NCBI RefSeq assembly: GCF_001010805.1
Contig: NZ_CP011477.1
Span: 1,627,001 to 1,691,000 of the forward strand
Direction of reading: 5' to 3'
Length of the DNA: 64,000 bases
From: Spongiibacter sp. IMCC21906
Lineage (GTDB): Bacteria > Pseudomonadota > Gammaproteobacteria > Pseudomonadales > Spongiibacteraceae
Positions within the stretch are counted from its first letter, which is position 1. Each line of letters starts with the position of its first letter. A program made the translations under genes and the position numbers. Positions 55,293 to 63,731 of the stretch are shown here, piece by piece. The notes under the pieces were generated by a model. The model was not told where the DNA came from. It was given only the letters and a program-made list of their open reading frames with translations, and did not search any database.

Positions 55293-56681
55293 TTACGCTC
55301 CAAACCAAGCCTGCCCACACACCCTCACTACGTTGCCGTTCACGGCACGCGAGGCTGGATTGCCGAAGAAGGCGATGGTCTCGGCCACGTCAATAGGTAA
55401 ACCGCCCTGTGACAGTGAGTTGAGGCGTCGACCAAACATTCTCGTCATTAGCGGAATTGCAGCGGTCATGGCTGTTTCAATAAAGCCCGGCGCCACGGCA
55501 TTGACGGTAATCCCACGCTTTAGTAACTCTGGGTCTTTTGACATAAAGTCGACATAGCCAATCACCCCAGCCTTGGAGGCGGCATAGTTGGTTTGGCCCC
55601 GTTGACCGGCAATACCGTTCATTGACGACACCCCGACAATGCTCGCGCCATCATTTATTACGCCATCGCTTAACAAGGCTTCGGTAATACGCTGGGCGGC
55701 TGCCAAGTTGATATTTAAGGTGAGCTGCCATTGCTGTTCGCTCATATTGGCAATGGTTTTGTCGCGGGTTACCCCGGCGTTGTGCACGATTAAGTCGACG
55801 CCGCCCAATTCTTTTAAGCTGTCGCCGATTTTTGCAGGTGCATCTTCAGCAGTAATATCGGCTACTAGCGCTGCGCCATTAATGGCGGTCATCGCTTTGA
55901 TCAGTTCAGCTTCCATTGCGCCTACATCCACCCCCAGTACGGTGGCACCATCTCTGGCCAATGTCTGGGCAATCGCCAGGCCGATACCTCGGGAGGCACC
56001 CGTTACCAAGGCGACTCTACCTGCCAACGGTTTATGCCAGTCGGGAAGGGCGGGGTTGCTTGCCGTAGAGACCTTAATAACCTGCGCGTCGACATAAGCG
56101 GATTTTGCCGACAAGGCAAAGCGCAGGCTGCTATCAATATTCGCTTCGGCGTTATTGGCAACGGTAATGAGTGTTGCCGTTGCCCCTTTTTTGCCCACTT
56201 CTTTGGCTAAAGACCGGCTCAAGCCCTCAAGTGCGCGCTGGCAAGCGGCCTGAGCTGCATTGCCACATTCCATATGGGGACGTGCCAGGATGACGATCCG
56301 ACCACTGCTTTTAAGCTTGCGGATATTTTGATTAAAAAATTCGTAGGCTTGTACCAGTTGCAGGCTATCGCTTAGGCCGCTGGCATCAAACACCAGTGCT
56401 TGATAGCGCTCGGGGCTGCTACTGCCATTGTTAGCCGGTTCGCCGCTTTGGGCTTGGGCACGAGCGCCCAGAGTGATGACGGCTGCACTGTCTTTGATAT
56501 TTCGCAGAGTATCTTTCAGTAGGGCGGCGTTATCGCCACAGTCCAGTAAAACATCGCCTTCTAAATAGCTGCTTAAACCGCTGTGGTAGCGTTTAAGCTC
56601 AACCGGCGTCGCTACGCCAATGGCCCCCAGTATTTTTTTGCCGGCCTTTGAATTAATAAAGCCTTCGATGCGGTCAGTCAT
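55293..56681 (-). CDS. High-molecular-weight 3-oxoacyl reductase (FabG4-like)
   Basis: Short-chain dehydrogenase of 462 residues, nearly twice the normal FabG length. The first 200 residues form a degenerate Rossmann-like domain; the second half has the active one with VTGASRGIG, VHNAGVT, the catalytic Ser in GVSSMNGIAG and YAASK. This two-domain form is the HMwFabG/FabG4 type, which prefers NADH and long-chain CoA substrates in mycobacteria. AAGGAG precedes the ATG. It is divergent from the thiolase gene. Confidence 0.9.
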   Translation of the reverse strand: MTDRIEGFINSKAGKKILGAIGVATPVELKRYHSGLSSYLEGDVLLDCGDNAALLKDTLRNIKDSAAVITLGARAQAQSGEPANNGSSSPERYQALVFDASGLSDSLQLVQAYEFFNQNIRKLKSSGRIVILARPHMECGNAAQAACQRALEGLSRSLAKEVGKKGATATLITVANNAEANIDSSLRFALSAKSAYVDAQVIKVSTASNPALPDWHKPLAGRVALVTGASRGIGLAIAQTLARDGATVLGVDVGAMEAELIKAMTAINGAALVADITAEDAPAKIGDSLKELGGVDLIVHNAGVTRDKTIANMSEQQWQLTLNINLAAAQRITEALLSDGVINDGASIVGVSSMNGIAGQRGQTNYAASKAGVIGYVDFMSKDPELLKRGITVNAVAPGFIETAMTAAIPLMTRMFGRRLNSLSQGGLPIDVAETIAFFGNPASRAVNGNVVRVCGQAWFGA

Positions 56682-56997
56682 TAGCTTGTCTCTCCTTTGC
56701 GGGCTATTCGCGTTTATTTCGGTCGAAAGCCTTGCTAGTGTCTAGTAGAGGGCTACAGTAGTTAAGGCTACCGTAATTAAAGCCCTGTATTAAAAGCCCC
56801 TGCAGTTTTAGCCTAAGCTGTCTGTGGTCAGCAGGGTCGATCTTAGATGCCAGTATTGGATGCTGATTGTAGCCGCTGGCGTGCCGAGACGAATTGACAG
56901 CTTTGCGGTGAGTGTTCGTCGAATCAGCCAATGTGCCTTTGACAACCCTTGCTACACTGCGCTCCCTGAATCGAAAATTCTATCAAGAGGTTAGCTT
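56682..56997. other. Divergent control region of fabG4-like and thiolase genes
   Basis: Two TTGACA hexamers occur on the plus strand at 56894-56899 and 56939-56944, and TACACT at 56953-56958 could be a -10 with a different -35. No clean promoter pair or strong palindrome stands out. It is the natural place for operators of the AraC regulator. No gene seen. Confidence 0.4.
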
Positions 56998-58308
56998 ATG
57001 TCCCCCACGACAACGACAAGTATTCGCCGGGTCGCTATTATCGGCGGTAATCGCACGCCTTTTGCTCGCTCCAATACGGCCTACTTTGGCATTAGCAACC
57101 AACAGATGTTAACCGCTGCTATCGAGGGTTTGACTCAGCGCTATGGCCTGCAAGGGCAGCAATTAGGTAATGTCGTTGCCGGCGCAGTGATGAAGCACAG
57201 CCGCGACTTTAATTTGACGCGTGAATCGGTATTAAGTACTTCCTTGCATCCTCACACGCCCTGTTTTGATATTCAACAAGCCTGTGGCACGGGTTTACAA
57301 GCGGTTAATTTAGTCGCCAATAGCATTGCCCTTGGCCAAATAGAAGTGGGGATTGCTGGCGGTGTCGATACCACGTCCGACGCACCAATTGGTGTCAGTG
57401 AAGGCTTGCGCAAAGTCTTGTTGAATGCCAACCGCGCGCGCACCACAGGGGATCGCATTAAGGCCTTTTTAAAACTACGGCCAGGTCATATTGGGGTGAG
57501 CATTCCCGCAAACTCGGAGCCCCGTACGGGAATGTCGATGGGGGAGCACACCGAGATAACCGCCAAGGCTTGGGGTATTTCTCGTCAACGTCAGGATGAA
57601 CTCGCCGCCAATAGTCACCAAAACCTTGCCGCTGCTTATGAACGTGGTTTCTTCGATGATCTGGTCAATGCCTTTTCTGGCTTGGAGCGGGACAATATTA
57701 TGCGCCCCGACACCACCGTCGAAAAATTGGCTGGCCTGAAACCCGCGTTTGATAAACGCTCCGGTGCCGGCACTATGACAGCAGGTAATTCATCGACGCT
57801 TACTGACGGTGCGTCAGCGGTATTGCTGGCGAGTGAAGAGTGGGCAAAAGCGCATAATCTTCCAGTAAAAGCCTATTTGACGATTGTTGAAACAGCGGCA
57901 GTCGACTTTTTTGGCAAAGGGAGTCGTGATGAAAAAGAAGGCCTGTTAATGGCGCCAGCCTATGCGGTGCCCAGAATGCTGGCAAAACAAGGTCTGAGCC
58001 TGCAGGACTTTGATTTTTACGAAATTCATGAGGCGTTTGCCGCGCAGGTACTGGCCACATTGGATGCCTGGCAGGATGAAAGCTTCTGCCGCGAAAAACT
58101 GGGCTTGGATAAGCCGCTGGGCGCGATTGATGCCAGCAAACTCAATATTAATGGCAGTTCGTTGGCGGCGGGTCATCCTTTTGCGGCGACAGGTGGCCGG
58201 ATTGTGGCAACCCTGGCGAAAATGCTGGAGGAGAAAGGCAGCGGTCGCGGTCTCATTTCTATCTGCGCTGCCGGTGGTCAGGGCGTTACCGCTATTCTAG
58301 AGCGTTAA
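56998..58308 (+). CDS. Acetyl-CoA C-acyltransferase (FadI/FadA2-like thiolase)
   Basis: Thiolase of 436 residues that cleaves 3-ketoacyl-CoA in beta-oxidation. The nucleophilic Cys is in QQACGTGLQA, the His in EIHEAFAAQ and GHPFAATGGR, and the second Cys in CAAGGQG. Length equals E. coli FadI. With the divergent FabG4-like reductase and the HtdX-like hydratase it would cover three of the four beta-oxidation steps; an acyl-CoA dehydrogenase is not in the window. AGAGG lies eight bases before the ATG. Confidence 0.9.
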   Translation: MSPTTTTSIRRVAIIGGNRTPFARSNTAYFGISNQQMLTAAIEGLTQRYGLQGQQLGNVVAGAVMKHSRDFNLTRESVLSTSLHPHTPCFDIQQACGTGLQAVNLVANSIALGQIEVGIAGGVDTTSDAPIGVSEGLRKVLLNANRARTTGDRIKAFLKLRPGHIGVSIPANSEPRTGMSMGEHTEITAKAWGISRQRQDELAANSHQNLAAAYERGFFDDLVNAFSGLERDNIMRPDTTVEKLAGLKPAFDKRSGAGTMTAGNSSTLTDGASAVLLASEEWAKAHNLPVKAYLTIVETAAVDFFGKGSRDEKEGLLMAPAYAVPRMLAKQGLSLQDFDFYEIHEAFAAQVLATLDAWQDESFCREKLGLDKPLGAIDASKLNINGSSLAAGHPFAATGGRIVATLAKMLEEKGSGRGLISICAAGGQGVTAILER

Positions 58309-58318
58309 GCGCTCTTTG
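58299..58318 (+). terminator. Short hairpin at the thiolase stop
   Basis: AGAGCG and CGCTCT pair around a loop that contains the stop codon, then TTGAATTTTATT follows. A modest terminator candidate. Confidence 0.4.
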
Positions 58319-58376
58319 AATTTTATTGGTGCCCACGTCTTTTTAATAAGGTAGTTGCTACGGTAAGTGAGTTTGA

Positions 58377-58715
58377 CTACTTGCCGTAGCTTTCACAGGT
58401 ACCTTGCTCAAAGCCAATCACTTTCTTGTCGGCGCAAGCACTGCAATCATTGCCATAGGTTTTATGTCGCTCTGAGGGGCAGGGGGCTTTAACGCAGCGT
58501 ATCCCGGTGTCGACATGGCCGCAGACGGGACGGTATTCTCGGGTACACATCTCTGGGCGAGGGGTTTCACAGCTGGTAAACCCCTTGGGGCTTGCGGTGT
58601 CGCTGCTATCTGCAGGGGCACTGCATGCTTGAATCAAGCCGACAGTTAGCCCAATGATGAAAAGACTTAGCATTAAACCGCGTGGGCCAAAAAGTGCTTT
58701 GCGCTGGCGTGTCAT
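58377..58715 (-). CDS. Kazal-like cysteine-rich lipoprotein
   Basis: Predicted lipoprotein of 112 residues: signal segment LMLSLFIIGLTVGLIQA then lipid-attached C31. The mature part has a Kazal-type pattern (C57-TREYRPVC65-G and KTYGNDC91-SAC94-...-GTC107). Eight cysteines follow C31, two of them (C74, C79) in an insertion before the KTYGND motif. Kazal domains inhibit serine proteases; here it may guard the cell surface, but inhibition is only inferred. AAGGAG lies eleven bases before the ATG. Confidence 0.75.
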   Translation of the reverse strand: MTRQRKALFGPRGLMLSLFIIGLTVGLIQACSAPADSSDTASPKGFTSCETPRPEMCTREYRPVCGHVDTGIRCVKAPCPSERHKTYGNDCSACADKKVIGFEQGTCESYGK

Positions 58716-59312
58716 ATGTCATTTTCTCCTTGTAGTGTCTGCACTACACAGACTCCCTTTATAACAGCTGTGATGCTGATATGTGCAAGTTGCTTAACTT
58801 ATTATGCTGACTTGGCGTGGCGCTTATAGGTCGATCGTGGCCAATGGGCATTTATAACTCTTTTCAAATAAGCTGATGTTGCCGCTATTACTCATTGTCG
58901 ATATTTTTGTGATGCACTGTAGTTGTGTCGTTGTAATTTTATTCTCAGTTGATTAAAGCAAGTGCAATAGCGGGGGTCTAGACTAATGAGAGCGAGCTGG
59001 GACGGGGTTCACATCACGAATAGGGTTGCTCATTTTTGGTGCTATTGCGCAGGGATATGTTTCACCTATCGATGGCATACATAGAATCTATTTAGCAAGC
59101 TTGGCCGCTTTTGTTACATTAAAGCCGTAGATGTTTTTGGTGCTTAGGAAGTCTTTAGCAAGGTGCTAAGTCAGCAAACAGCAGGAACGCCATGTTGTTA
59201 TCACTGTCACACCTTCCACATGCCAAAAACCTCGGCTGCTCAAATCAGTTTGTATCAAGAATTAAGCAGCGCAGAATTAAATTTAGGATGTAAGCATTAA
59301 GGAGAGCCAAGT
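58716..59312. other. 597-base intergenic region upstream of dps
   Basis: AT-rich, no convincing gene. Just upstream of the Kazal-like gene, TGTAGTG (58731) and CACTACA (58742) form a 7-base inverted repeat with a TCTG spacer that could be an operator for that minus-strand gene. The right half must hold the dps promoter; I found no clear OxyR, Fur or sigma-factor consensus by eye. Confidence 0.45.
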
Positions 59313-59783
59313 ATGACAAAGATTGATATTGGTATTAGCGAATCGAATCGAGAGCAGGCGGCTGAAGGTCTAAAGCGTTTGCTGGCTGACTCTTACACAC
59401 TGTACTTACAAACCCACAATTTTCATTGGAATGTGGTTGGTCCGCGTTTTCGGGAACTGCATTTAATGTTTGAAGAGCACTACACCGAGCTGGCGACGGC
59501 GGTAGATGATATTGCCGAGCGTATTCGTACGCTGGATGTTGCCGCTCCCGGTACCTACAAAGAGTTTGCTCGTTTAAGCTCTATCGAGGAGGTAGACGGT
59601 GTACCCGACGCAGAGGTGATGGTAGACCTGCTGACTAAGGGCCATGAACAAGTCGTCAGAACCAGCAGAGACGTACTGAAGCTTGCCCAAGAAGCAGATG
59701 ACGAGTCGACGGCCTCGTTGGTATCTGACCGTATGCGTATACATGAGAAAACAGCTTGGATGCTGCGAGCACTCAATAAGTAA
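59313..59783 (+). CDS. dps: Dps-family ferritin-like DNA-protection protein
   Basis: Forms a twelve-subunit shell that stores iron and removes peroxide, and may bind DNA. The ferroxidase residues at the dimer interface are in [16 protein letters not shown] and the following [19 protein letters not shown]. Length is 156 residues. The short N-terminus has few Lys/Arg, so DNA binding may be weak. GGAG precedes the ATG and a terminator follows. Confidence 0.93.
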   Translation: MTKIDIGISESNREQAAEGLKRLLADSYTLYLQTHNFHWNVVGPRFRELHLMFEEHYTELATAVDDIAERIRTLDVAAPGTYKEFARLSSIEEVDGVPDAEVMVDLLTKGHEQVVRTSRDVLKLAQEADDESTASLVSDRMRIHEKTAWMLRALNK

Positions 59784-59817
59784 GCGTTCTGACGCTGAAC
59801 AACGCTGAGAGTCTTTG

Positions 59818-59858
59818 CCCCCGGGTTTGTAGAGGATGTAACAAATTCGGGGGTTTTT
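59818..59858 (+). terminator. Rho-independent terminator of dps
   Basis: A G/C block (CCCCCG and CGGGGG) continues into TTTGT/ACAAA pairing around a loop, and five T follow. Confidence 0.85.
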
Positions 59859-59895
59859 AGTCTGGGGTATATCACTTGCTGAGAGACGCCCCGAC

Positions 59896-60666
59896 ATGTC
59901 TATATTCAAACTAGTCACTATCCTTTTTTGTGCTGCCGTAGTGTTCTCCGCGCAAGCGGTTGCTTTGGAAGCGAAAAGCGGTATAGCGCGAACTCAAACT
60001 GTAGAACTCTATACCTCCGAGGGCTGTAGCAGCTGTCCCCCTGCGGATACTTGGTTATCGTCCTTAGCGAAAGACCCGCGGGTGTTTGAATCCCTTGTTC
60101 CCATGGCTTTTCATGTTGATTATTGGGATATGCTCGGCTGGAAAGATAAATTTGCCCTTGCAGAATTCTCTACTCGCCAGCGCCGTTGGGCCAAACAGGG
60201 CTTTATCAGTCAAGTTTATACGCCGGGTTTTGTAGTTGATAATCAAGAGTGGCGCGGCTGGTTTAATGGCCGGCGCCAGTTGCCAAAAAATAATGAAAAA
60301 CCGGGTGTCTTGTCTTTTAGCTGGCCACAGAACGATGACCCTTTGACGGTCAGCTTTATACCCCATACCGAGCTGGGTTCTTCTAGGTTTCATATACACG
60401 TTGCGGTACTGGGAATGGGCTTGGAAAGCAGCGTTGCCGCAGGGGAAAATCGCGGTCGAAAATTACAGCACGACTTTGTGGTTTTGTCTCATCAAATTAA
60501 ACCTGCCACGCTGAAAGATAAGCAACTTGCTCTTAAACTGGATGCGCCGGATATACCAAATCGCGGCCAGTCACGGAGTGCGGTAGTGGTGTGGGTGTCG
60601 CCTACCACTAGCCAAAAAATACTGCAGGCCGTAGCGAGATTTGTTGAGCCCAGCGAGAAGCGTTAA
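59896..60666 (+). CDS. DUF1223 secreted thioredoxin-like protein
   Basis: Protein of 256 residues with a signal peptide (SIFKLVTILFCAAVVFSAQAVA). The mature start VELYTSEGCSSCPPADTWL carries a Cys-Ser-Ser-Cys pair on a thioredoxin-like fold, as in DUF1223 proteins. FHVDYWDMLGWKDKFA and YTPGFVVDNQEW are family-typical. Probably a periplasmic redox protein; substrate unknown. Starts 38 bases after the dps terminator. Confidence 0.85.
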   Translation: MSIFKLVTILFCAAVVFSAQAVALEAKSGIARTQTVELYTSEGCSSCPPADTWLSSLAKDPRVFESLVPMAFHVDYWDMLGWKDKFALAEFSTRQRRWAKQGFISQVYTPGFVVDNQEWRGWFNGRRQLPKNNEKPGVLSFSWPQNDDPLTVSFIPHTELGSSRFHIHVAVLGMGLESSVAAGENRGRKLQHDFVVLSHQIKPATLKDKQLALKLDAPDIPNRGQSRSAVVVWVSPTTSQKILQAVARFVEPSEKR

Positions 60667-60702
60667 TAACAGAGTAGTGTCTTGCTTATTGGCGCTGTCT
60701 TA

Positions 60703-60892
60703 GGGCCTGTTAACACTAATTGGATTGTCACTGTCGAGGCTAAAAAAGCGCCAATCTCGGCGCGAGGAGAGCAGTTTGGTCATTCCAAATAAACGACGAG
60801 CAACACAGAGTGGCGCTTTTTTAGCCTCAACCCGCAGGGCTGGGGCCATTTTTGCCGCCAGCAGTAATAATCCAATTAGTGTTAACAGGCCC
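60703..60892. mobile_element. 190-bp MITE-like palindromic element
   Basis: Perfect 24-base terminal inverted repeats (60703-60726 and 60869-60892; they begin GGGCCTGTTAACAC) are flanked by a direct repeat TTA on each side, a 3-base target duplication. A second perfect inverted repeat of 18 bases lies inside (60736-60753 and 60811-60828). No transposase is present. Size, repeats and the TNA-type target suggest a non-autonomous element moved by an IS5-related transposase; that link is inference. Confidence 0.8.
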
Positions 60893-61372
60893 TTAGTATT
60901 CATTTCTTTCTGCGTAGGCTAGCCAGGCATCAAAGGGCGCGGCGGCGTTATCTACGCTGCTATGCCGTAAAAACCTCTGATTTATATTGACGGGCTTTGC
61001 TTGACCATAAAGTTTCTTGGCAATTTCGGTATCGTCAAACCCTGCTCGTATGGCTTCGTGGTGATCCGCGGCGTATACAATTTGGTCAATATGTGCCCAC
61101 AAGCTAGTGGCAAGGCACATGGGGCAGGGCTCGCAGCTGCTATAGAGCACACAGCCTTCTAAGTGTGGTGTTTGTAATTGTTGGCTCGCTAAGCGAATAG
61201 CTTCCACTTCTGCATGGGCGCTGGGGTCGTTGCTTTGAATGACTTTATTGCGGGCTTGAGCAATGATCTTGCCGTTCTTGACAATAACAGCAGCAAAGGG
61301 ACCTCCGCCCTCGGTAACCGATTGTACGGCGAGATGAACGGCTGTTTTTAGATACCTGTCTTCGCTCTCCAT
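60893..61372 (-). CDS. Nucleoside deaminase (guanine deaminase/TadA-like)
   Basis: Zinc-dependent cytidine-deaminase-fold enzyme of 159 residues. The zinc site is HAEVEAI and CEPCPMCLA (His plus two Cys, with catalytic Glu). The FDDTEIAKKLY region and the short C-terminal tail resemble guanine deaminases more than tRNA adenosine deaminase, but the substrate is not certain. Its stop codon is the TTA target site of the mobile element, read on the minus strand as TAA, so the coding region is intact. GAGG precedes the ATG. Confidence 0.87.
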   Translation of the reverse strand: MESEDRYLKTAVHLAVQSVTEGGGPFAAVIVKNGKIIAQARNKVIQSNDPSAHAEVEAIRLASQQLQTPHLEGCVLYSSCEPCPMCLATSLWAHIDQIVYAADHHEAIRAGFDDTEIAKKLYGQAKPVNINQRFLRHSSVDNAAAPFDAWLAYAERNEY

Positions 61373-61477
61373 CTTTTATCCTCGTATGTATATTTTGATC
61401 TCTGATGTCATCAAGATTCGCTCATAAGGGCTAGCCTACGTTAAAATTGTCGTTCCGGCGAAATGTGAGTAGAGCTT

Positions 61478-62422
61478 ATGCCCTTGGATTTAGATGAGTT
61501 ATTACGCTTTAAGCGTGAAATGACCAGCAGTAATAAGGGTGATCATTTTTTGACCTTGGGTATTGAGGTTGATGAAACCGCAATAAATTATGCCCAATTG
61601 AGTATGGCATACAGTGATGCAATTGTTGGCGATCCCGAAACCGGGGTAATTCACGGTGGCTCCATTACCAGCTTACTGGATACTACCTGTGGCTTTGCGT
61701 CGGCGACGACCCTCGATGAGTTAGGACTGACCCCGACCATTGATTTGCGTATTGATTACATGCGTCCCGCGACACCGGGAAAAAAGGTGATTGCTGAGGC
61801 AGAGGTTTATCGCAGCACTGAGTTTGTTATTTTTAGTCGTGCCATTGCTCATCATGGTGATAAAGAGCGGCCGATAGCGCGTGGTGTAGGTAATTTTTTT
61901 CGTTTGAATGCCGATGCTTTTGCAGATATCAGAACCGCCTTTAGAAAAGGCGAAGTGGATAAACTTTTTCCCGCGGCCTATTTGAAATCTGCCCCCCTTA
62001 TTAATCGTGATGACTATCCCTTAGCCGCCGATCAAGAGCTACAGGACTTTAAGGCCTGGGTGCCTTATGCCAATACCTTGGGCATGGAAATACTTGAGGG
62101 TGACAATTATTGTGTTTTGCCACCACGGCAAAGCAATGTGGGTAATTTTTCTTTGCCTGCGTTACACGGTGGTGCCATCGCGGGCTTTATGGAAATGTCG
62201 GCGGTGATTGCGGTAATAAAAAAGACGGGTATTTCCCGCATTCCCAAAATTGTCGATATCAGTGTGGATTATCTGCGGGCGGGTCTTTTTAAAGACACTT
62301 ACTCGCGCTGCAAAGTAAACTATCTTGGTCAGCGAATGGTGAATGTCAGTATTACGGCCTGGCAAGACAGCGAAGATAAGCCCATCGCCAATGCTAGAGC
62401 GCAGTTTTTGCTAAAAGATTAA
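61478..62422 (+). CDS. Tandem hotdog-fold thioesterase-like protein
   Basis: Protein of 314 residues with two PaaI-like hotdog domains: the first has GVIHGGSITSLLDTTCGFA, the second SLPALHGGAIAGFMEMSAVIA. Each is followed by a matching DLRIDYMRP or DISVDYLRA strand. The domains look like an old duplication and might form a pseudo-dimer. Acyl-CoA hydrolysis is likely; the substrate is unknown. It is divergent from the deaminase gene. Confidence 0.82.
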   Translation: MPLDLDELLRFKREMTSSNKGDHFLTLGIEVDETAINYAQLSMAYSDAIVGDPETGVIHGGSITSLLDTTCGFASATTLDELGLTPTIDLRIDYMRPATPGKKVIAEAEVYRSTEFVIFSRAIAHHGDKERPIARGVGNFFRLNADAFADIRTAFRKGEVDKLFPAAYLKSAPLINRDDYPLAADQELQDFKAWVPYANTLGMEILEGDNYCVLPPRQSNVGNFSLPALHGGAIAGFMEMSAVIAVIKKTGISRIPKIVDISVDYLRAGLFKDTYSRCKVNYLGQRMVNVSITAWQDSEDKPIANARAQFLLKD

Positions 62423-62486
62423 AAGTTAAAGATTAGAAACCGCGAAATTAAAACAGGGTGAATAAAGATTAAAGAGCTAGTCTGCA

Positions 62487-63731
62487 GTGGCGAATAAATC
62501 AGCCGTAGTCATTGGCGGGGGCCCCGCTGGCTTAATGGCGGCAGAGCAATTGCTAGCGGCTGGGGTGTCAGTGGATGTGTATGACGCTATGCCTTCGATG
62601 GGCCGTAAGTTTTTGCGGGCGGGCATCGGCGGCTTAAATATTACCCATAGCGAAGCCGATACCGCATTTCGGCGGCGTTATGCTAGCGCCCAATCGTATA
62701 CCAATAAATGGCTTGATGCCTTTGGCACCGAGGCTTTGCTTAGCTGGTGTCGCGGGCTGGGTGTCGAAACCTTTGTCGGCAGTTCCGGACGCGTGTTTCC
62801 CCTTGAGAAAAAAGCGGCGCCATTACTGCGACGTTGGCTGCAACGCCTGCGAATTCAGGGTGTTCGATTGCATACACGGCATCGTTTTAACGGTTGGGAT
62901 TCAAGTGGACAGCTCTTGCTAGACAGTCCCAATGGCCAAATTCAACGTCAAGCCGATGTAGTGATCTTTGCCTGCGGCGGAGGGAGCTGGGCCAAGCTGG
63001 GTTCGGATGGTCGTTGGTTGGCGCTATTAAAAGCGCAAGGTGTCGCATGCACAGATTTTCTCCCCAGCAATTGTGGCTTTGATTTTAATTGGTCAAACGC
63101 ACTGAGTGAGCAATTTGGCGAGCCATTAAAGAATATTGCGCTGGGGTTAACCACCGCGACGGGAGAGCCTTGGTATCGCAAGGGTGATGCCTTGATCGCA
63201 AGCTATGGTATAGAAGGTAGCTTGGTTTACGCGGCCTCTAGTCATATTCGTGATGTCATAAGTACGCAGGGTCAGTGCACGGTGTATTGGGATTTGTTCC
63301 CAGAACGCAGTGTAGACGCGCTGCGATCTGCTATTGGCAAGCGCAAGCCAAAAGATTCTCTGAGTAATGTTCTGCGTAAGCAGTGTCGACTCAGTGGTAG
63401 CAAATTGGCTTTATTAAAAGCGCTGACCAGCAAACAGCAAATGACCGATCTGGAATCGCTTGCGGAATTACTTAAGGCGTTGCCGCAATCTTTGGGCAGT
63501 GCTCGTCCATTGGATGAAGCCATAAGCACCGCTGGCGGAGTGACCTTGTCGCAGCTGAATGAACAACTAATGTTAAAAAATATGCCCGGTGTTTTTTGTG
63601 TGGGTGAAATGCTTGACTGGGATGCGCCAACGGGTGGGTATTTACTCACAGCCTGTTTTGCCAGTGGTTTTGTGGCTGGACGTGGAGCGGCATCTTATCT
63701 TTTGGGTGACGCTGTTACCTTGCGCTCTTAG
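62487..63731 (+). CDS. HI0933/YhiN-family flavoprotein (TIGR03862 type)
   Basis: FAD-binding protein of 414 residues. The N-terminal dinucleotide fold is VVIGGGPAGLMAAEQL, then MGRKFLRAGIGGLNITHSE, typical of the BaiN/YhiN/HI0933 group, with the C-terminal AISTAGGVTLSQLNE and GVFCVGEMLDWDAPTGGYLL. The reaction is not known for this group in aerobic bacteria. GTG start, preceded by AAGAG; 64 bases after the hotdog gene. Confidence 0.87.
   Translation: MANKSAVVIGGGPAGLMAAEQLLAAGVSVDVYDAMPSMGRKFLRAGIGGLNITHSEADTAFRRRYASAQSYTNKWLDAFGTEALLSWCRGLGVETFVGSSGRVFPLEKKAAPLLRRWLQRLRIQGVRLHTRHRFNGWDSSGQLLLDSPNGQIQRQADVVIFACGGGSWAKLGSDGRWLALLKAQGVACTDFLPSNCGFDFNWSNALSEQFGEPLKNIALGLTTATGEPWYRKGDALIASYGIEGSLVYAASSHIRDVISTQGQCTVYWDLFPERSVDALRSAIGKRKPKDSLSNVLRKQCRLSGSKLALLKALTSKQQMTDLESLAELLKALPQSLGSARPLDEAISTAGGVTLSQLNEQLMLKNMPGVFCVGEMLDWDAPTGGYLLTACFASGFVAGRGAASYLLGDAVTLRS

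Noticed and set aside
58357-58390. Inverted repeat at the end of the Kazal-like gene as a terminator
   Set aside because: The arms pair well, but no T tract follows on the minus strand and one arm is coding sequence.
60700-60922. Open frames of about 65 codons on both strands in the palindromic element
   Set aside because: They follow the inverted repeats, mirror each other in part and have no family; the element explains them.
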